This document shows positions 25,304 to 34,305 of a stretch of 64,000 nt of DNA, one piece after another. This DNA comes from JANNXQ01 sp038238555 (GTDB lineage: Bacteria; Verrucomicrobiota; Verrucomicrobiia; Chthoniobacterales; Chthoniobacteraceae). The stretch lies in NCBI GenBank assembly GCA_038238555.1, contig JBBRXP010000007.1, positions 1 through 64,000 of the forward strand, given 5' to 3'. Both the position numbers and the translations under genes were made by a program. How positions within the stretch are numbered: the first letter of the stretch is position 1; the number at the start of each line of letters is the position of its first letter. The notes under the pieces are model-generated. The model ran no database searches, was not told the origin of the DNA, and saw nothing but the letters and a program-made list of their open reading frames with translations.

Positions 25304-26740
25304 TCCGGTGCGCTGTCGTGCGTAGAGCCAGGCGAAGAGCCGCCGGGCGCGCGATGTGAGGCGCGTCTTGTTGTAAGCGTCCCCAGCTTTGCGCTCGATC
25401 TCGACGAAGGTGGGATACGGATGAATGGCCGCGGCCACTTTGCTCAAGCCAAGCCCGGCGTGCATCGCGAGCACCAGCGGTTGCAGCAGATCGCCGGCGT
25501 GCTCGGCCACGATCGCTGCACCGAGGATTTTGTCGCCGCCGCGTTGCGTCAGCACCTTTGCAAATCCACTGGTCGCGCTTTCGACGACCGCGCGATCCAC
25601 GTCCGCCATTTCCTGGCGATAGAGATCGTATTCGATGTGCTGCTCCCTCGCCTCGTCTTCGCTGAGGCCCACGCGCGCCACTTCGGGATCGGTATAAGTA
25701 CACCACGGCACCGCCGCGCCGCTCGCGCGCTGGCGCAGGAGCTGGAGCGGCATAAGGAGATTGCGCACCACGATCCGCGCGTCGTAGTCCGCCATGTGCG
25801 TGAAAAGATGGCGGCCCGTGATGTCCCCCGCGGCGTAGATGTGCGGCTGGGAAGTCTGCAAGTAGTCGTTTACTTCGACGCCCTTCTTCGTCGTGCGCAC
25901 TCCCGCGACTTCGAGATCGAGCGAGTGGATATTCGGCTCGCGCCCAGCGGCGATGAGCAGCGCGTCGAAAGGCGCCTCACGATTCGTTTCGCCGATTTTT
26001 ATGATCGCCGTTCCGGTCCGCACGCTTTGTAGCACAGCATCGGTGAGCACTTCCACGCCGTCGGCTTCGAGCGCCTTTTGAATGAATGCCGAGATGTCGC
26101 GATCTTCTTTCGGCAACAGCCGCGGTCCTTTTTGCACCAGCGTCACGCGCACGCCGAAGCGCGCGAATGCCTGCGCAAGCTCGCATCCGATCGGCCCGCC
26201 TCCGAGCAGCACCAGGCGCTCGGGCTTTTCCCGGAGATCGTCGAAGATCGTCTCGTTGGTAAAGAAGCGGACTTGATCGAGACCGTCGATCGTCGGGCGC
26301 GCGGCGCGCGTGCCGGTGGCGATTACGAAATGCTTTGCGCGCAGCCGGACGCCGTCCACATCCACCTCGCGCGGCGAAATGAAACGCGCTGAGCCACGGA
26401 AGACATCCACACCCAGCGACTCGAAGCGCTCCTGCGAATCGTGCGGAGCAATGGCCGCGCGGAGCTCGCGCATTCGCCCGAAGATCCGCATGAAATCAGC
26501 TTCCGGCGCCGACGCAGCGATGCCCCAATCCGCGGCGCGCCGGATCGTGCGGAGCGCGCGAGCCGAGGAGATGAGCGCCTTGCTCGGGACACAGCCGAAG
26601 TTCAGGCAATCGCCGCCCATCCGATTGCGTTCGACCAGCGCGACCCGCCCGCCGAGTCCCGCCGTGCCCGCCGCCGTCACGAGTCCCGCGGTGCCTGCGC
26701 CGATGACTACGACATTGTAGAGCCCCTCGCCCTTCTTCAT
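25283..26740 (-). CDS. FAD-dependent pyridine nucleotide-disulfide oxidoreductase (mercuric-reductase-like)
   Basis: A 485-residue class I flavoprotein disulfide reductase. Visible are the FAD site NVVVIGAGTAGLVTAAG, the redox-active pair GGDCLNFGCVPSK (Cys45, Cys50), the NAD(P)H site VLLGGGPIGCELAQAFARFG, the second FAD motif IYAAGDITG and a C-terminal interface with the His-Pro catalytic element (AIHPYPTFVEI). There is no N-terminal HMA domain and no C-terminal vicinal cysteine pair, so true Hg(II) reduction is unlikely. Partner of the TVP38 and TIGR04283-type genes. ATG at 26740 overlaps the upstream stop by four bases; ATG at 26746 is an alternative. Confidence 0.88.
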   Translation of the reverse strand: MKKGEGLYNVVVIGAGTAGLVTAAGTAGLGGRVALVERNRMGGDCLNFGCVPSKALISSARALRTIRRAADWGIAASAPEADFMRIFGRMRELRAAIAPHDSQERFESLGVDVFRGSARFISPREVDVDGVRLRAKHFVIATGTRAARPTIDGLDQVRFFTNETIFDDLREKPERLVLLGGGPIGCELAQAFARFGVRVTLVQKGPRLLPKEDRDISAFIQKALEADGVEVLTDAVLQSVRTGTAIIKIGETNREAPFDALLIAAGREPNIHSLDLEVAGVRTTKKGVEVNDYLQTSQPHIYAAGDITGRHLFTHMADYDARIVVRNLLMPLQLLRQRASGAAVPWCTYTDPEVARVGLSEDEAREQHIEYDLYRQEMADVDRAVVESATSGFAKVLTQRGGDKILGAAIVAEHAGDLLQPLVLAMHAGLGLSKVAAAIHPYPTFVEIERKAGDAYNKTRLTSRARRLFAWLYARQRTGGNLKPE

Positions 26741-27483
26741 CGGCATGCGGGGAGAGAGGCGTCGTGGGCCAGTTCCGTCTCCCGGACCGGCAGCGCTTTC
26801 GTCTCAGGCAGACCGCGCGCGAGATAGCGGCAGGTGAGCAGAAAATCGCGCAGCGTGGTGAGCAGCGGCCCGCGAGCGGCAAATCTCCGCGCGGCCGAGA
26901 CGACCGTCGGGCGCAGCGTCACGAGCCGCCCGCAACCCGCGATGCGCCGCGAAAAATCCAGGTCTTCAAATTGATCGACCTCGGCAAAGGGCCCGCAGCG
27001 CTGGAAGATGTGAGAACGCGTGAAGATCGCTTGATCGCCGAGATGCCAGCCGAGAAAGTGGTTTCGCAGTGCCGCCAGCCGGCACGTCGCAGCAAGCGTG
27101 CGCGACGGCGAATCGTAGCGCCGAAAAAATGCGCCGCCCACCACGCGCGGATCGCGCAAGGCATCGCGAATCGCGCGCAACGCGCCCGGCTGCAAGTGCG
27201 TATCGGCGTGCAGAAAGACAAATACATCGCCGCGCGCGCTCGCGGCACCGAGATTCATCTGCGCCGCGCGCTGGCGGCGGTGCATCTCGATCACGCGACA
27301 CCCTGCACGTTCCGCCAGCCGCGGTGTGGCGTCGCTGCTCCCGCCATCGACCACGATGATCTCCTGCGCGATGAACGGGCAGCGAACGCTCGCAACCGTC
27401 GCTTCGAGAAATGCGGCTTCATCAAGAGCCGGAATAATCACCGAGACGAACGGCGCCGACGGGATGGCGGATTGCGCAAGCAT
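26737..27483 (-). CDS. Family 2 glycosyltransferase, TIGR04283-like
   Basis: A 248-residue GT-A glycosyltransferase. Motifs are VSVIIPALDEAAFLEATV, QEIIVVDGGSSDATPRLAE, GDVFVFLHADTHL (DxD-like metal site HADTH) and LGDQAIFTRSHIF with FEDLDFSRRI (catalytic ED). These match the TIGR04283 subgroup (rSAM/selenodomain-associated transferase 2), which recurs beside TVP38-type and flavin reductase genes. It is cytoplasmic; acceptor and donor are unknown. It is the first gene of the three-gene minus-strand unit, and its stop overlaps the reductase start. Confidence 0.85.
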   Translation of the reverse strand: MLAQSAIPSAPFVSVIIPALDEAAFLEATVASVRCPFIAQEIIVVDGGSSDATPRLAERAGCRVIEMHRRQRAAQMNLGAASARGDVFVFLHADTHLQPGALRAIRDALRDPRVVGGAFFRRYDSPSRTLAATCRLAALRNHFLGWHLGDQAIFTRSHIFQRCGPFAEVDQFEDLDFSRRIAGCGRLVTLRPTVVSAARRFAARGPLLTTLRDFLLTCRYLARGLPETKALPVRETELAHDASLPACR

Positions 27484-27500
27484 CACCGCCTTCGAGCAAT

Positions 27501-27535
27501 GGGAGGCGCCTTTATTCCGTGCCGCAGCGCCTCCC
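27501..27535. repeat. Perfect 9-bp inverted repeat
   Basis: GGGAGGCGC (27501-27509) and GCGCCTCCC (27527-27535) form a stem with a 17-nt loop, 18 bp upstream of the glycosyltransferase start. It could be the terminator of the truncated upstream gene or a repeat. No T-tract is visible. Confidence 0.5.
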
Positions 27536-27609
27536 AACAAGGAAGTGCCGACACACTCCTGACGCCACTTGCCGCGCCAGCGCACGCCGGGTCGCGGCTG
27601 GCGCCGGCT

Positions 27610-27884
27610 TCGGCACCGGGCGCGATTTCGCCTGACGCAACGTTGAACGTGGGAGGGGAGCCCGCGTCGAGTTGGGTCGTTCCGCTGTCGCTGTAGAATC
27701 TGATTTGAGTCAATTGGTTGGTAGTAAGTCCGACGCTGTTGGCGCCGAAATACAAATGGTCCACGCAGGCGCTCCAATTCCAGATATCCAGGAACTCGCC
27801 CCCGGCCCCCGAGGCGCCGGAACTGTCGGCGAAGCGGAAGGTGTGTCCCCGGGTCGTGGCATTGATTGTGTGATGCGCCTGCAT
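27610..27884 (-). pseudogene. C-terminal remnant of a large secreted beta-repeat (autotransporter/PEP-CTERM-like) protein
   Basis: Minus-strand translation gives TFRFADSSGASGAGGEF, LDIWNWSACVDHLYFG and GLTTNQLTQIRFYSDSG followed by VASGEIAP. This is the recurring end of very large Verrucomicrobia adhesin-like proteins (FADSS ... L.I.NW.G ... LFFG ... GLT..QL.QIRF ... GEI.P). The rest of the protein is missing because the frame meets the broken transposase at 27872. The upstream codons are antisense to that transposase. Confidence 0.55.
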
Positions 27885-28495
27885 CAGGCACGCAAGAATA
27901 CTTTCCGGGAAGGGCGGCGACTGGGTAAGGACGATCGACTTATAACCTGGAAGAAGCCCTCGCAGCGTTTGCCCGCCTGGAGCCAGGAAGAGTGGGCGGC
28001 CCTGCCCGATAGTCTTTCGGTGCGGCTGATCCGACTCCATGTCAGCACACCGGGCTTTCGCACGAGCCAAGTTACTTTGGTAACGACACTGACCGATGAA
28101 GAGACTTACCCGGCCGACAAGATTCGAGCGCTCTACGCGGAGCGCTGGGGTGTGGAGTTACACTTTCCTCAGATCAAGATATCGCTCGGCCTCGACATCC
28201 TACGCTGCAAGAGCCCCGAGTTAATCGAAAAGGAAACCATCATTCATCTTATCGCCTACAATCTGATCCGGCTCTTCATGCAACGCGCTGCAGCTGACCA
28301 TGGCGTGGACCTTGGCCGCTTGAGTTTCAAAGGAACCCTCGATACGGTGCGGCACTTTGCCGCCGCCATCCACGCGGCCCGCGCCACGCCGCGGCGCCAG
28401 GATGCATTGATCGACCAAATGCTCGCCTTGATCGCCGGCGACCTCGTGCCGCATCGATCCGAGCGCGCCGAACCTCGAGCCAAAAAGCTTTGGCG
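27872..28495 (+). pseudogene. Truncated IS4-family transposase
   Basis: About 208 residues of the C-terminal half of an IS4-type DDE transposase: HQARKNTFREGRRLGKDDRL, SVRLIRLHVSTPGFRTSQV, TLVTTLTDEETYPADKI, LYAERWGVELHFPQIK (the YREK-like block with catalytic Glu), LRCKSPELIEKE, HLIAYNLIRLFMQRAA and FKGTLDTVRHFA. The N-terminal half with the first two catalytic Asp residues is gone and the usual C-terminal end is replaced after EPRAKK. No terminal inverted repeats were found. Inactive. Confidence 0.82.
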
Positions 28496-28628
28496 ACTGT
28501 TTTTCTGCCGACTTCACGACGTGATGCTTAATTTGAACTACGAGGCGGAAAAAATGGTGGAGAGTTGTGTGCCTCCGCGTCGCGGATGCGTTGGCCCTGA
28601 AAGGCGGCAAGCTGGCGCCATGAGATTC

Positions 28629-28715
28629 AGGGCCGACCACGCGCACCTCTCGCCCGCGGGTGGAGATGCCATGGCCACGCTCATCGCCGAGGAGTTGCAC
28701 AAGGTGGCGCCTTAA
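28629..28715 (+). pseudogene. C-terminal remnant of an SGNH-type esterase
   Basis: The last 28 codons of the open frame read DHAHLSPAGGDAMATLIAEE and end LHKVAP, closely like the D-x-x-H catalytic block and final helix of rhamnogalacturonan acetylesterase/GDSL proteins. Nothing else of such a gene is present. It follows the transposase fragment in the same frame, probably by deletion. Confidence 0.45.
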
Positions 28716-28747
28716 GCTGGCCGGTGAGTTGCGCGGTGACGGTTGTG

Positions 28748-29800
28748 TTACTCCCGCCAGCCATGCGCGTCGCGGACGGCAATCATGGCTGCGAGGATGT
28801 TATTCCACGTCTCTGTCTGTTCCATTACTGCGTTTGGAAACATGCAGCCATCCCAGCAGATGTGTCGGAATTTCTTGGTTAGGTGACCGTTCTCATCGCG
28901 CAGCCAGAAGCCGGCGACGTGCGGGATGTCGAGCTTGCCATTCGGCTCGTTGGCGAGGCAGTGGCGGCCGGTAATGTCGTGGGAGCCGGAACCCTTCACG
29001 GTGGCATCGTTCTGCGCGACATGGAAATCGATCGTCCACGGACGCAGCGCGGCGGTAAGTGTTTTGAGCGCCTCGTCGAGCACGGACTTATCCTGCCAGT
29101 CGTAACCTTCGGGCAGGATGCGATCCTCTTCCCGGTTGTAACCCAGCGTGTACAAAAGTGTGTGCGCCATGTCGGCTTGGAAGCCCACGGTATCCGGCCG
29201 GTTCACCATCTCCAGCAGACGCACCATCTCGCGCCACGAGTGCATGCCGGCCCAGCAGATTTCACCTTCCGCCGCGAGCTTCTCTCCAAATTCCTCCGCC
29301 ACATTCGCCGCTTCCTTAAAGGTGTGCGCGATGAGTTGGGTGTTGGGGTCGGGATTCTTATCCCAGTCGGAGACGCCGCCCGCGGAGTCGATGCGCACGA
29401 CGCCGTAAGGCCGCACACCGAGTTCGCGCAGCCCTTTGGCGATGCGGCACGCCTTCCTCACCTGGCCCACAAATTTCTCCCGCTCCTCGCACGTTCCCAT
29501 GGCCGAGCCGCCGCCGGTGGGCGGCCACACCGGGGCGACCACGGAGCCGACCACGAAGCCTTTCGAGGCGATCTTATCGGCGACCTTCTTGAGTTCCTCG
29601 TCGCTAATGTCGATGGAGATATGCGGCTCGAAGAGGAAGATATCCACGCCGTCGAATTTGACGCCATCGACCTCGGCCCGGGCGGTAAGATCGAGCATCT
29701 TATCGAGGTCGAAAAGCGGCTCGGAACCTTCGCCTTTGCCGACGAGGCCGGGCCACATTGCGTTATGCAGTTTCGGGAAGTTATGCGTATGAGTGCTCAT
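28748..29800 (-). CDS. Sugar phosphate isomerase/epimerase-like TIM-barrel protein
   Basis: A 350-residue cytoplasmic protein of the xylose-isomerase-like TIM-barrel (AP endonuclease 2) superfamily. Features are DLTARAEVDGVKFDGVDIFL at the first strands, FVVGSVVAPVWPPTGGGSAMG, VVRIDSAGGVSDWDKNP, EGEICWAGMHSWREMV (metal-binding Glu), VGFQADMAHTLLYTLG and WTIDFHVAQNDATVKGSGSH (metal-binding His). Such proteins isomerise or epimerise sugars or inositols. It is probably co-transcribed with the cupin gene that starts at 31137 and ends 72 bp upstream. Confidence 0.82.
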   Translation of the reverse strand: MSTHTHNFPKLHNAMWPGLVGKGEGSEPLFDLDKMLDLTARAEVDGVKFDGVDIFLFEPHISIDISDEELKKVADKIASKGFVVGSVVAPVWPPTGGGSAMGTCEEREKFVGQVRKACRIAKGLRELGVRPYGVVRIDSAGGVSDWDKNPDPNTQLIAHTFKEAANVAEEFGEKLAAEGEICWAGMHSWREMVRLLEMVNRPDTVGFQADMAHTLLYTLGYNREEDRILPEGYDWQDKSVLDEALKTLTAALRPWTIDFHVAQNDATVKGSGSHDITGRHCLANEPNGKLDIPHVAGFWLRDENGHLTKKFRHICWDGCMFPNAVMEQTETWNNILAAMIAVRDAHGWRE

Positions 29801-29806
29801 GGGTAA

Positions 29807-29834
29807 TTGAGAGTTGAGAGTTGAGAGTTGAGTG
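29807..29834. repeat. Heptamer array (TTGAGAG x3, TTGAGTG)
   Basis: Four 7-bp units in the 72-bp space between the cupin stop and the epimerase start. The first three are identical. Confidence 0.85.
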
Positions 29835-29871
29835 AGGGGAAGGGAAAGGCTTCGCGCGAGTTATCTTACCC

Positions 29872-31137
29872 TCAGTTTTTTCCTTTTTTGTAAGTTCCCA
29901 TCTTCGGTGCGTCGGGGTTCACCTCGGGGCCGAAGTAACGTAGCACCACCAGCGGCTCGGTCTCGCTGGTGTTTTCAAAAGTAACTCCGGCTTTGGCGCC
30001 GAACTCGGTGGCGAAGAACTCGTCTTCGGTAAGTTCGTGGAAGCGGATCAGTTTCGGGGAATTGAGCGGCTGGCCCTGGATGGCGCCGCGGCCTTGCACG
30101 CAGATCAGTCCGTAAGCGCCGTTGTCCTTGATGGTGCATTTTACTCCGGGTTCGACGGTGAGTTCTTTTGCGGTGAAGAGTTGTTCTCCGTCGATCCGGC
30201 CATAGACGATCCAGCGATCCATGAAACCTTCCTTGTGCGTGTCGGCCACGGGCACAGGTTCGAGATAGTGGTTCTCCTTAAACTTGGAATCTACGTTACC
30301 TGCCCAGTCGAGTTGATCGACGATGAAGTCGAGATCCTTGTGCCGGCTCTTTGGCATGTCTTTTACCAGCAGCGACCAGGGGACTTCGCGGCCTTCGACG
30401 AGGGACTGATACATCCCGAAGACATCCGAGCCCCACTGCGGCTCATACGTGCAGAGGGAACCTGGCGCGTGTAACACACATGGTGGGATAAGCCAGCCGG
30501 TGCCTATCTTCAGGCGATAGGCTTTGGATAAGTCAAGGATGCCGTTGTCGCCCTTGTTCCAATTTTCAAGACAACGGCGAACCTGCTGCCGGGTGGTGCC
30601 CGGCTCGAACCCCATGAAGGTGTAAGGAAAATTGTTACCCACGTTGTTATGCTGCGGCGGAAAGTAATAAGACTCCGGCTTACCTTCCTGCCCCACGAGC
30701 GCGGCCTGTTTCGAGTTCTGGTGCATGTGGTGCGGGATGGGTCCCATGTTATCGAAGAACTTCGAGTACACGGGCCACTTCTTATACTTCTTCCAGATCG
30801 CTTCCCCGATCAGATCGCCGCCGCACTCACTTACTGCCTGTTTCAAAGTAAAGCGCGACTTACCCGCGACGATGTAACTAAGCCCTTCATCCGGCGTGCG
30901 GTTCTCATTGGCAGCCGGCGTGGTGCTGGCAAACCAGCGCTCGTCGATGCCGCCGCGATCGAGTCCGTAGGCGTAGAGATCGTCGGGATGCAGCTTCAGC
31001 CGCTTGCCCGGTTGGAGAAAGGAACGCGGCACCCAACACGGAACCAGCCGAAGCAGGCCGCCGCTTTTCTCGAGCTCGGATTCGACGAGAGCTTTGACGT
31101 TCCTGGCGACGGTTTTGAGTTTCAAGACGGAGTTCAT
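29872..31137 (-). CDS. Cupin-fold protein, mannose-6-phosphate-isomerase-like
   Basis: A 421-residue cytoplasmic protein without a signal peptide. The HHMHQNSKQ and ESYYFPPQHNN segments and the later GWLIPPCVLHAPGSLCTYEP provide His/Glu ligands typical of a cupin metal site; a second cupin-like half (FTAKELTVEPGVKC, LICVQGRGAIQGQP) follows. It looks like a class of bicupins found beside sugar epimerases in Verrucomicrobia and Planctomycetes, and probably works with the downstream TIM-barrel enzyme on the same sugar. The start at 31137 (MNSVLKLKTVARNV) is the first ATG with matching coding character. Confidence 0.72.
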   Translation of the reverse strand: MNSVLKLKTVARNVKALVESELEKSGGLLRLVPCWVPRSFLQPGKRLKLHPDDLYAYGLDRGGIDERWFASTTPAANENRTPDEGLSYIVAGKSRFTLKQAVSECGGDLIGEAIWKKYKKWPVYSKFFDNMGPIPHHMHQNSKQAALVGQEGKPESYYFPPQHNNVGNNFPYTFMGFEPGTTRQQVRRCLENWNKGDNGILDLSKAYRLKIGTGWLIPPCVLHAPGSLCTYEPQWGSDVFGMYQSLVEGREVPWSLLVKDMPKSRHKDLDFIVDQLDWAGNVDSKFKENHYLEPVPVADTHKEGFMDRWIVYGRIDGEQLFTAKELTVEPGVKCTIKDNGAYGLICVQGRGAIQGQPLNSPKLIRFHELTEDEFFATEFGAKAGVTFENTSETEPLVVLRYFGPEVNPDAPKMGTYKKGKN

Positions 31138-31259
31138 GCGGCGGCTCTTATTCCAGCGGCTCGCGGGAGCGTCAAACTTTTTGGCCTTTCGATTCTCGCG
31201 ACTTGTCGTTAAGCATTTCCGGCATCGAATGAACTTGGACCGACTAACAAAAGGATGCG

Positions 31260-31368
31260 TCGTAGCTGCGACGCCCGCGTGGCAGGAAGTGCCCGCGGCG
31301 CCTCGCCGCGTGGCCCCAGGCGACGGAGGCGTCGCCGGCACTTCCTGCGGCGAGGGCGCCGCGGCTAC
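31260..31368. repeat. Long REP-like hairpin, copy 2
   Basis: A nested stem: outer arms GTAGCTGCGACGCCC (31262-31276) and GGGCGCCGCGGCTAC (31354-31368) pair at 13 of 15 positions; inner arms GCAGGAAGTGCC (31282-31293) and GGCACTTCCTGC (31337-31348) pair perfectly. It lies between the divergent cupin and kinase genes. The core recurs at 21300 and 60943. Confidence 0.8.
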
Positions 31369-31392
31369 CTCAGCGGCGCATGACTCGAGAGC

Positions 31393-33084
31393 ATGAAGAA
31401 CGAGACGATCTCCACCTTGCTCATCGAGGACAATGCCGGGCATATGCGATTGCTCGAGCAGTTGCTCGCGCAGTCGGAACCCATGCACTTTGCCCTGCAC
31501 ACGGTGGGCTCGCTGGCCGCCGGCCTCGCGCGGTTGCGATTGGAAAGTTTTCCCCTGGTGATCCTGGATCTTTCCCTGCCAGATTCGAGCGGGATGGAGA
31601 CATTCATCCGCACGGTGGAAGCGGTGGGCGATGCGGCGCTCGTGGTCTTGAGCGGCACGCAGGATGCCGAGGTGGCCGCTCAGACGGTGCATCTCGGGGC
31701 GCAGGATTTCCTGGTGAAGGGCCGCTTTGACAATCCGCTGCTGCTGCGCGCGCTGCACTACTCGGTGGAACGCAAGCGCGCGCAAATTCAGCTCCAGCGC
31801 GCCAATGCCGAACTCGAGCGGCGCGTAACCGAACGGACCGCGGCACTGCTCGAAAGTAACACACGTCTCCAGCGCGAAATCGCCGAACGCAAAAAGGCCG
31901 AGGAGTCCGTGCTCATCTCCAATCGGCAGCTCGCCGACGCGCTCAAACGCATCGAGGCCACGCAGGAGCAAGTCATCCGTCGGGAACGCATGCACGCGCT
32001 CGGTCGCATGGCTCACGGCATGGCGCACGATTTCAATAACGCGCTGGCCCCGATCCTAGGGTTCAGCGAACTGTTGCTCATCAATCCCGCGGTGCTCGCC
32101 GACCCGCCGAAGCTCCGCAGTTACCTCGAAATGATCCACGCGGCGGCCCGCGAGAGCGAACGCGTGACGAGCCGGTTGCGCGAATTTTACCGCTATCGAG
32201 ATGAGGGCGAAATCTTCACCGCCATCGCGATTAACGATCTGGTGCTCCAGGCCATCTCCGTGACCCAGCCTCGGTGGAAAGACCAGGCGCTCGCCGCCGG
32301 TGTGACCATCGACATCCGCACCGAGATGAGCCACGCGCCGACGCTGCGAGGCAATGAGCAGGAGCTGCGAGAAATGCTCGTCAACCTTATCTTCAATGCC
32401 GTGGATGCGATCGTGAAGCGCGGCATCATTACCGTGCGCACGCAGGTGCGCGGCCACGCGCTGGCCATCACCGTGGCCGACGACGGAGCCGGCATGACCG
32501 AGGAGGTGAGAAGCCGATGCCTCGAGCCCTTTTTCTCGACCAAAGATTCCGACGCCAGCGGGCTCGGGCTGGGCAGCGTGTATGGCATCGTCCGCCGGCA
32601 CGAAGGCGACATCGACATCCAGAGCGAAGCCGGCCGCGGCACATCGGTCACCATTACTCTTCCTCTCGACAAGCTGCCCCGTCCGCCAGAGCCGCCATCT
32701 GCCGCGAGACCGGCCGGCGAGTCCTTGCGCATCCTGGTAGTGGAAGACGAGCCGCTGGTGCGAGAGGTTCTCTCGGTCTATCTCGAGGAGGATCGGCACC
32801 ACGTCACGCTCGCCGCCAATGGGCGCGAGGGTTACGAGAAGTTCCAGGCCGGCGAGTTCGATGTGGTGCTCACCGACCGCGCGATGCCCGAGATGAGCGG
32901 CGATGAACTGGCCTTGGCGATTCGAAAACTAAAGCCGCGGCAGCCTGTCGTGCTCCTCACCGGTTTCGGCGATCTCATGGCGCGCACCGGCGAGAAACCT
33001 CCCGGCGTGGACATCGTGGTGAGCAAGCCCTTTACCCTCGCCGCGCTGCGCAACGCGCTGGCGATGGCCTCCGCGAAATCTTGA
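31393..33084 (+). CDS. Hybrid histidine kinase: REC - coiled coil - HisKA/HATPase - REC
   Basis: A 563-residue soluble signalling protein. Residues 1-135 form a receiver domain (LLIEDNAGHMRLLEQLL, phosphoacceptor Asp59 in VILDLSLPDSSG, FLVKGR with the conserved Lys). A coiled coil of about 80 residues (ELERRVTERTAALLESNTRL) leads to a HisKA dimerisation helix with HGMAHDFNNALAPILGFSE, an HATPase_c domain (ELREMLVNLIFNAVDAI, VADDGAGM, LGLGSVYGIV) and a C-terminal receiver (RILVVEDEPLV, VVLTDRAMPEMSG, VVSKPF). No membrane or sensor domain is present, so it is likely a cytoplasmic relay driven by a partner kinase. No response regulator is adjacent. Confidence 0.93.
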   Translation: MKNETISTLLIEDNAGHMRLLEQLLAQSEPMHFALHTVGSLAAGLARLRLESFPLVILDLSLPDSSGMETFIRTVEAVGDAALVVLSGTQDAEVAAQTVHLGAQDFLVKGRFDNPLLLRALHYSVERKRAQIQLQRANAELERRVTERTAALLESNTRLQREIAERKKAEESVLISNRQLADALKRIEATQEQVIRRERMHALGRMAHGMAHDFNNALAPILGFSELLLINPAVLADPPKLRSYLEMIHAAARESERVTSRLREFYRYRDEGEIFTAIAINDLVLQAISVTQPRWKDQALAAGVTIDIRTEMSHAPTLRGNEQELREMLVNLIFNAVDAIVKRGIITVRTQVRGHALAITVADDGAGMTEEVRSRCLEPFFSTKDSDASGLGLGSVYGIVRRHEGDIDIQSEAGRGTSVTITLPLDKLPRPPEPPSAARPAGESLRILVVEDEPLVREVLSVYLEEDRHHVTLAANGREGYEKFQAGEFDVVLTDRAMPEMSGDELALAIRKLKPRQPVVLLTGFGDLMARTGEKPPGVDIVVSKPFTLAALRNALAMASAKS

Positions 33085-33431
33085 CGGCGAGTTGTTTGGC
33101 CAACGAGCCCTTCGGCTTCCCGGCGCCCATTGATGGAATTCCAACGGCCAACCTTTCGGCGCGCGTGGGTGGCTTACCCTGCCCGTTGATCGTCGTTTCC
33201 GGCGCGGTGAAAGGCGCGCGGCATTGAGCACGAGTCCAGTCGTTTCATATAGCTGCCCGATGTATCCGCTCTTCGCGATCTCGGCAGGCGCAGCAACTGG
33301 GGTTGCGCTCTTTCACACGGACCGCGGCCGGGGATTACCGAAAAACTTTCCGCGCTCCGTGAATAACCTCGGGCTTCGCGGAATCAGTTCGCTGCTGACT
33401 CCGCATCCCATTGCCAGTCACGCTCCCCGCC
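33085..33431. other. Intergenic region, nothing recognised
   Basis: About 350 bp between the hybrid kinase and the PIN-domain gene. I see no conserved reading frame, repeat or RNA gene in it. Confidence 0.5.
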
Positions 33432-33910
33432 ATGAGCCAGCTCATCTACGTCGAGACCAGCATCCCGAGCTTTTACTGCGACACGCGCCCCTCGATTCAA
33501 CTCCAGGCGCGCCGAGAGTGGACGCAGGAATGGTGGGAACTTGCGCGCTGGCGGGATGCGCTCGTCGTTTCGCCGGTCGTAATCGCCGAGATCGAGGAGA
33601 CGCCCGATCCGACGAAACGGGAGCAGATGCTCGGCCTCATCGCCGATCTTCCCCGCCTCGCCTACGCCGATGAATCGATCCGATCGTCGAAGTCTATTTT
33701 TCCCACAAGCTCATGCCGTTCGACAGCGGTGGCGACGCCCATCACCTCGCACTCGCCTCTCACCATCGGTGTGATATTCTCGTGACTTGGAACTGCAAGC
33801 ATCTCGCCAATGGCAACAAGACCGGACACATTCACCTCGTCAACCACACGCTCGGCCTGCACACGCCGCAATTAATCACGCCCCTCGAACTTCTCGAATT
33901 CGCGCCATGA
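33432..33910 (+). pseudogene. PIN-domain toxin (VapC-like), frameshifted
   Basis: The first frame gives MSQLIYVETSIPSFYCDTRP (first catalytic acidic residues), VVSPVVIAEIEETPDP and ends in agreement with the family at YADES near 33675. The match resumes in another frame: MPFDSGGDAHHLALASHH (conserved D/H block), CDILVTWNCKHLANGNK (the D-x-L-x-TWNxxH block) and the end at 33910. Together they make one complete PIN RNase of about 155 residues with a shift near 33675-33685 (GATGAATCGATCCG). Unless it is a sequence error, the toxin is inactive. The stop overlaps the next gene's ATG. Confidence 0.75.
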
Positions 33911-34107
33911 ATCCTGATCCATCCACTCCGCACGACGACGGCCTCGAATGGCTCCGCGAGCTTCGCCGCCGCATGTTTCAACAGGCCGGCGGCGATCTCA
34001 AGAAGCTCGGCGACCGCTACCGTCGCATCCAAGCCGAGCACCCGGAAAAGACCTTCGACCCGCGCGAAGCCGTCGCCAAAGCAGCGCGGGCGCAGTCGGG
34101 CGGTTGA
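33907..34107 (+). CDS. Small protein coupled to the PIN toxin, possible antitoxin
   Basis: A 66-residue highly charged helical protein (LEWLRELRRRMFQQAGGDLK, KLGDRYRRIQAEHPEK). Its ATG overlaps the PIN gene stop by four bases. Position and size fit the cognate antitoxin of this PIN subgroup, in which the antitoxin follows the toxin. There is no recognised DNA-binding motif, so the role rests on context. Confidence 0.55.
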   Translation: MNPDPSTPHDDGLEWLRELRRRMFQQAGGDLKKLGDRYRRIQAEHPEKTFDPREAVAKAARAQSGG

Positions 34108-34305
34108 GTGGACGAAGGCGCGCGGCTTCCACCGGCGGGAATATTTCTCCGCTTCGTCCGGCGGCGTGCGATCTGGCGCAGGATTTCTTTGGGCATCTGG
34201 TGGAGAAGGAATGGCTGCGCGGCGTCGAGGCAAAGGCGCTGTCTTCTCCTCCGCCGCCTTCGCTCAGCGAGCTGCAGCCCCCACGCGCGGGGCGAAATAT
34301 CGAGG

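Noticed and set aside
25283..26740. Mercury-resistance mercuric reductase
   Set aside because: The HMA domain and C-terminal Cys pair are missing and no mer genes are nearby; the TVP38/TIGR04283 context points to a different role.
33670..33690. Programmed ribosomal frameshift in the PIN gene
   Set aside because: There is no slippery heptamer or downstream stimulatory structure; an indel or sequence error is simpler.
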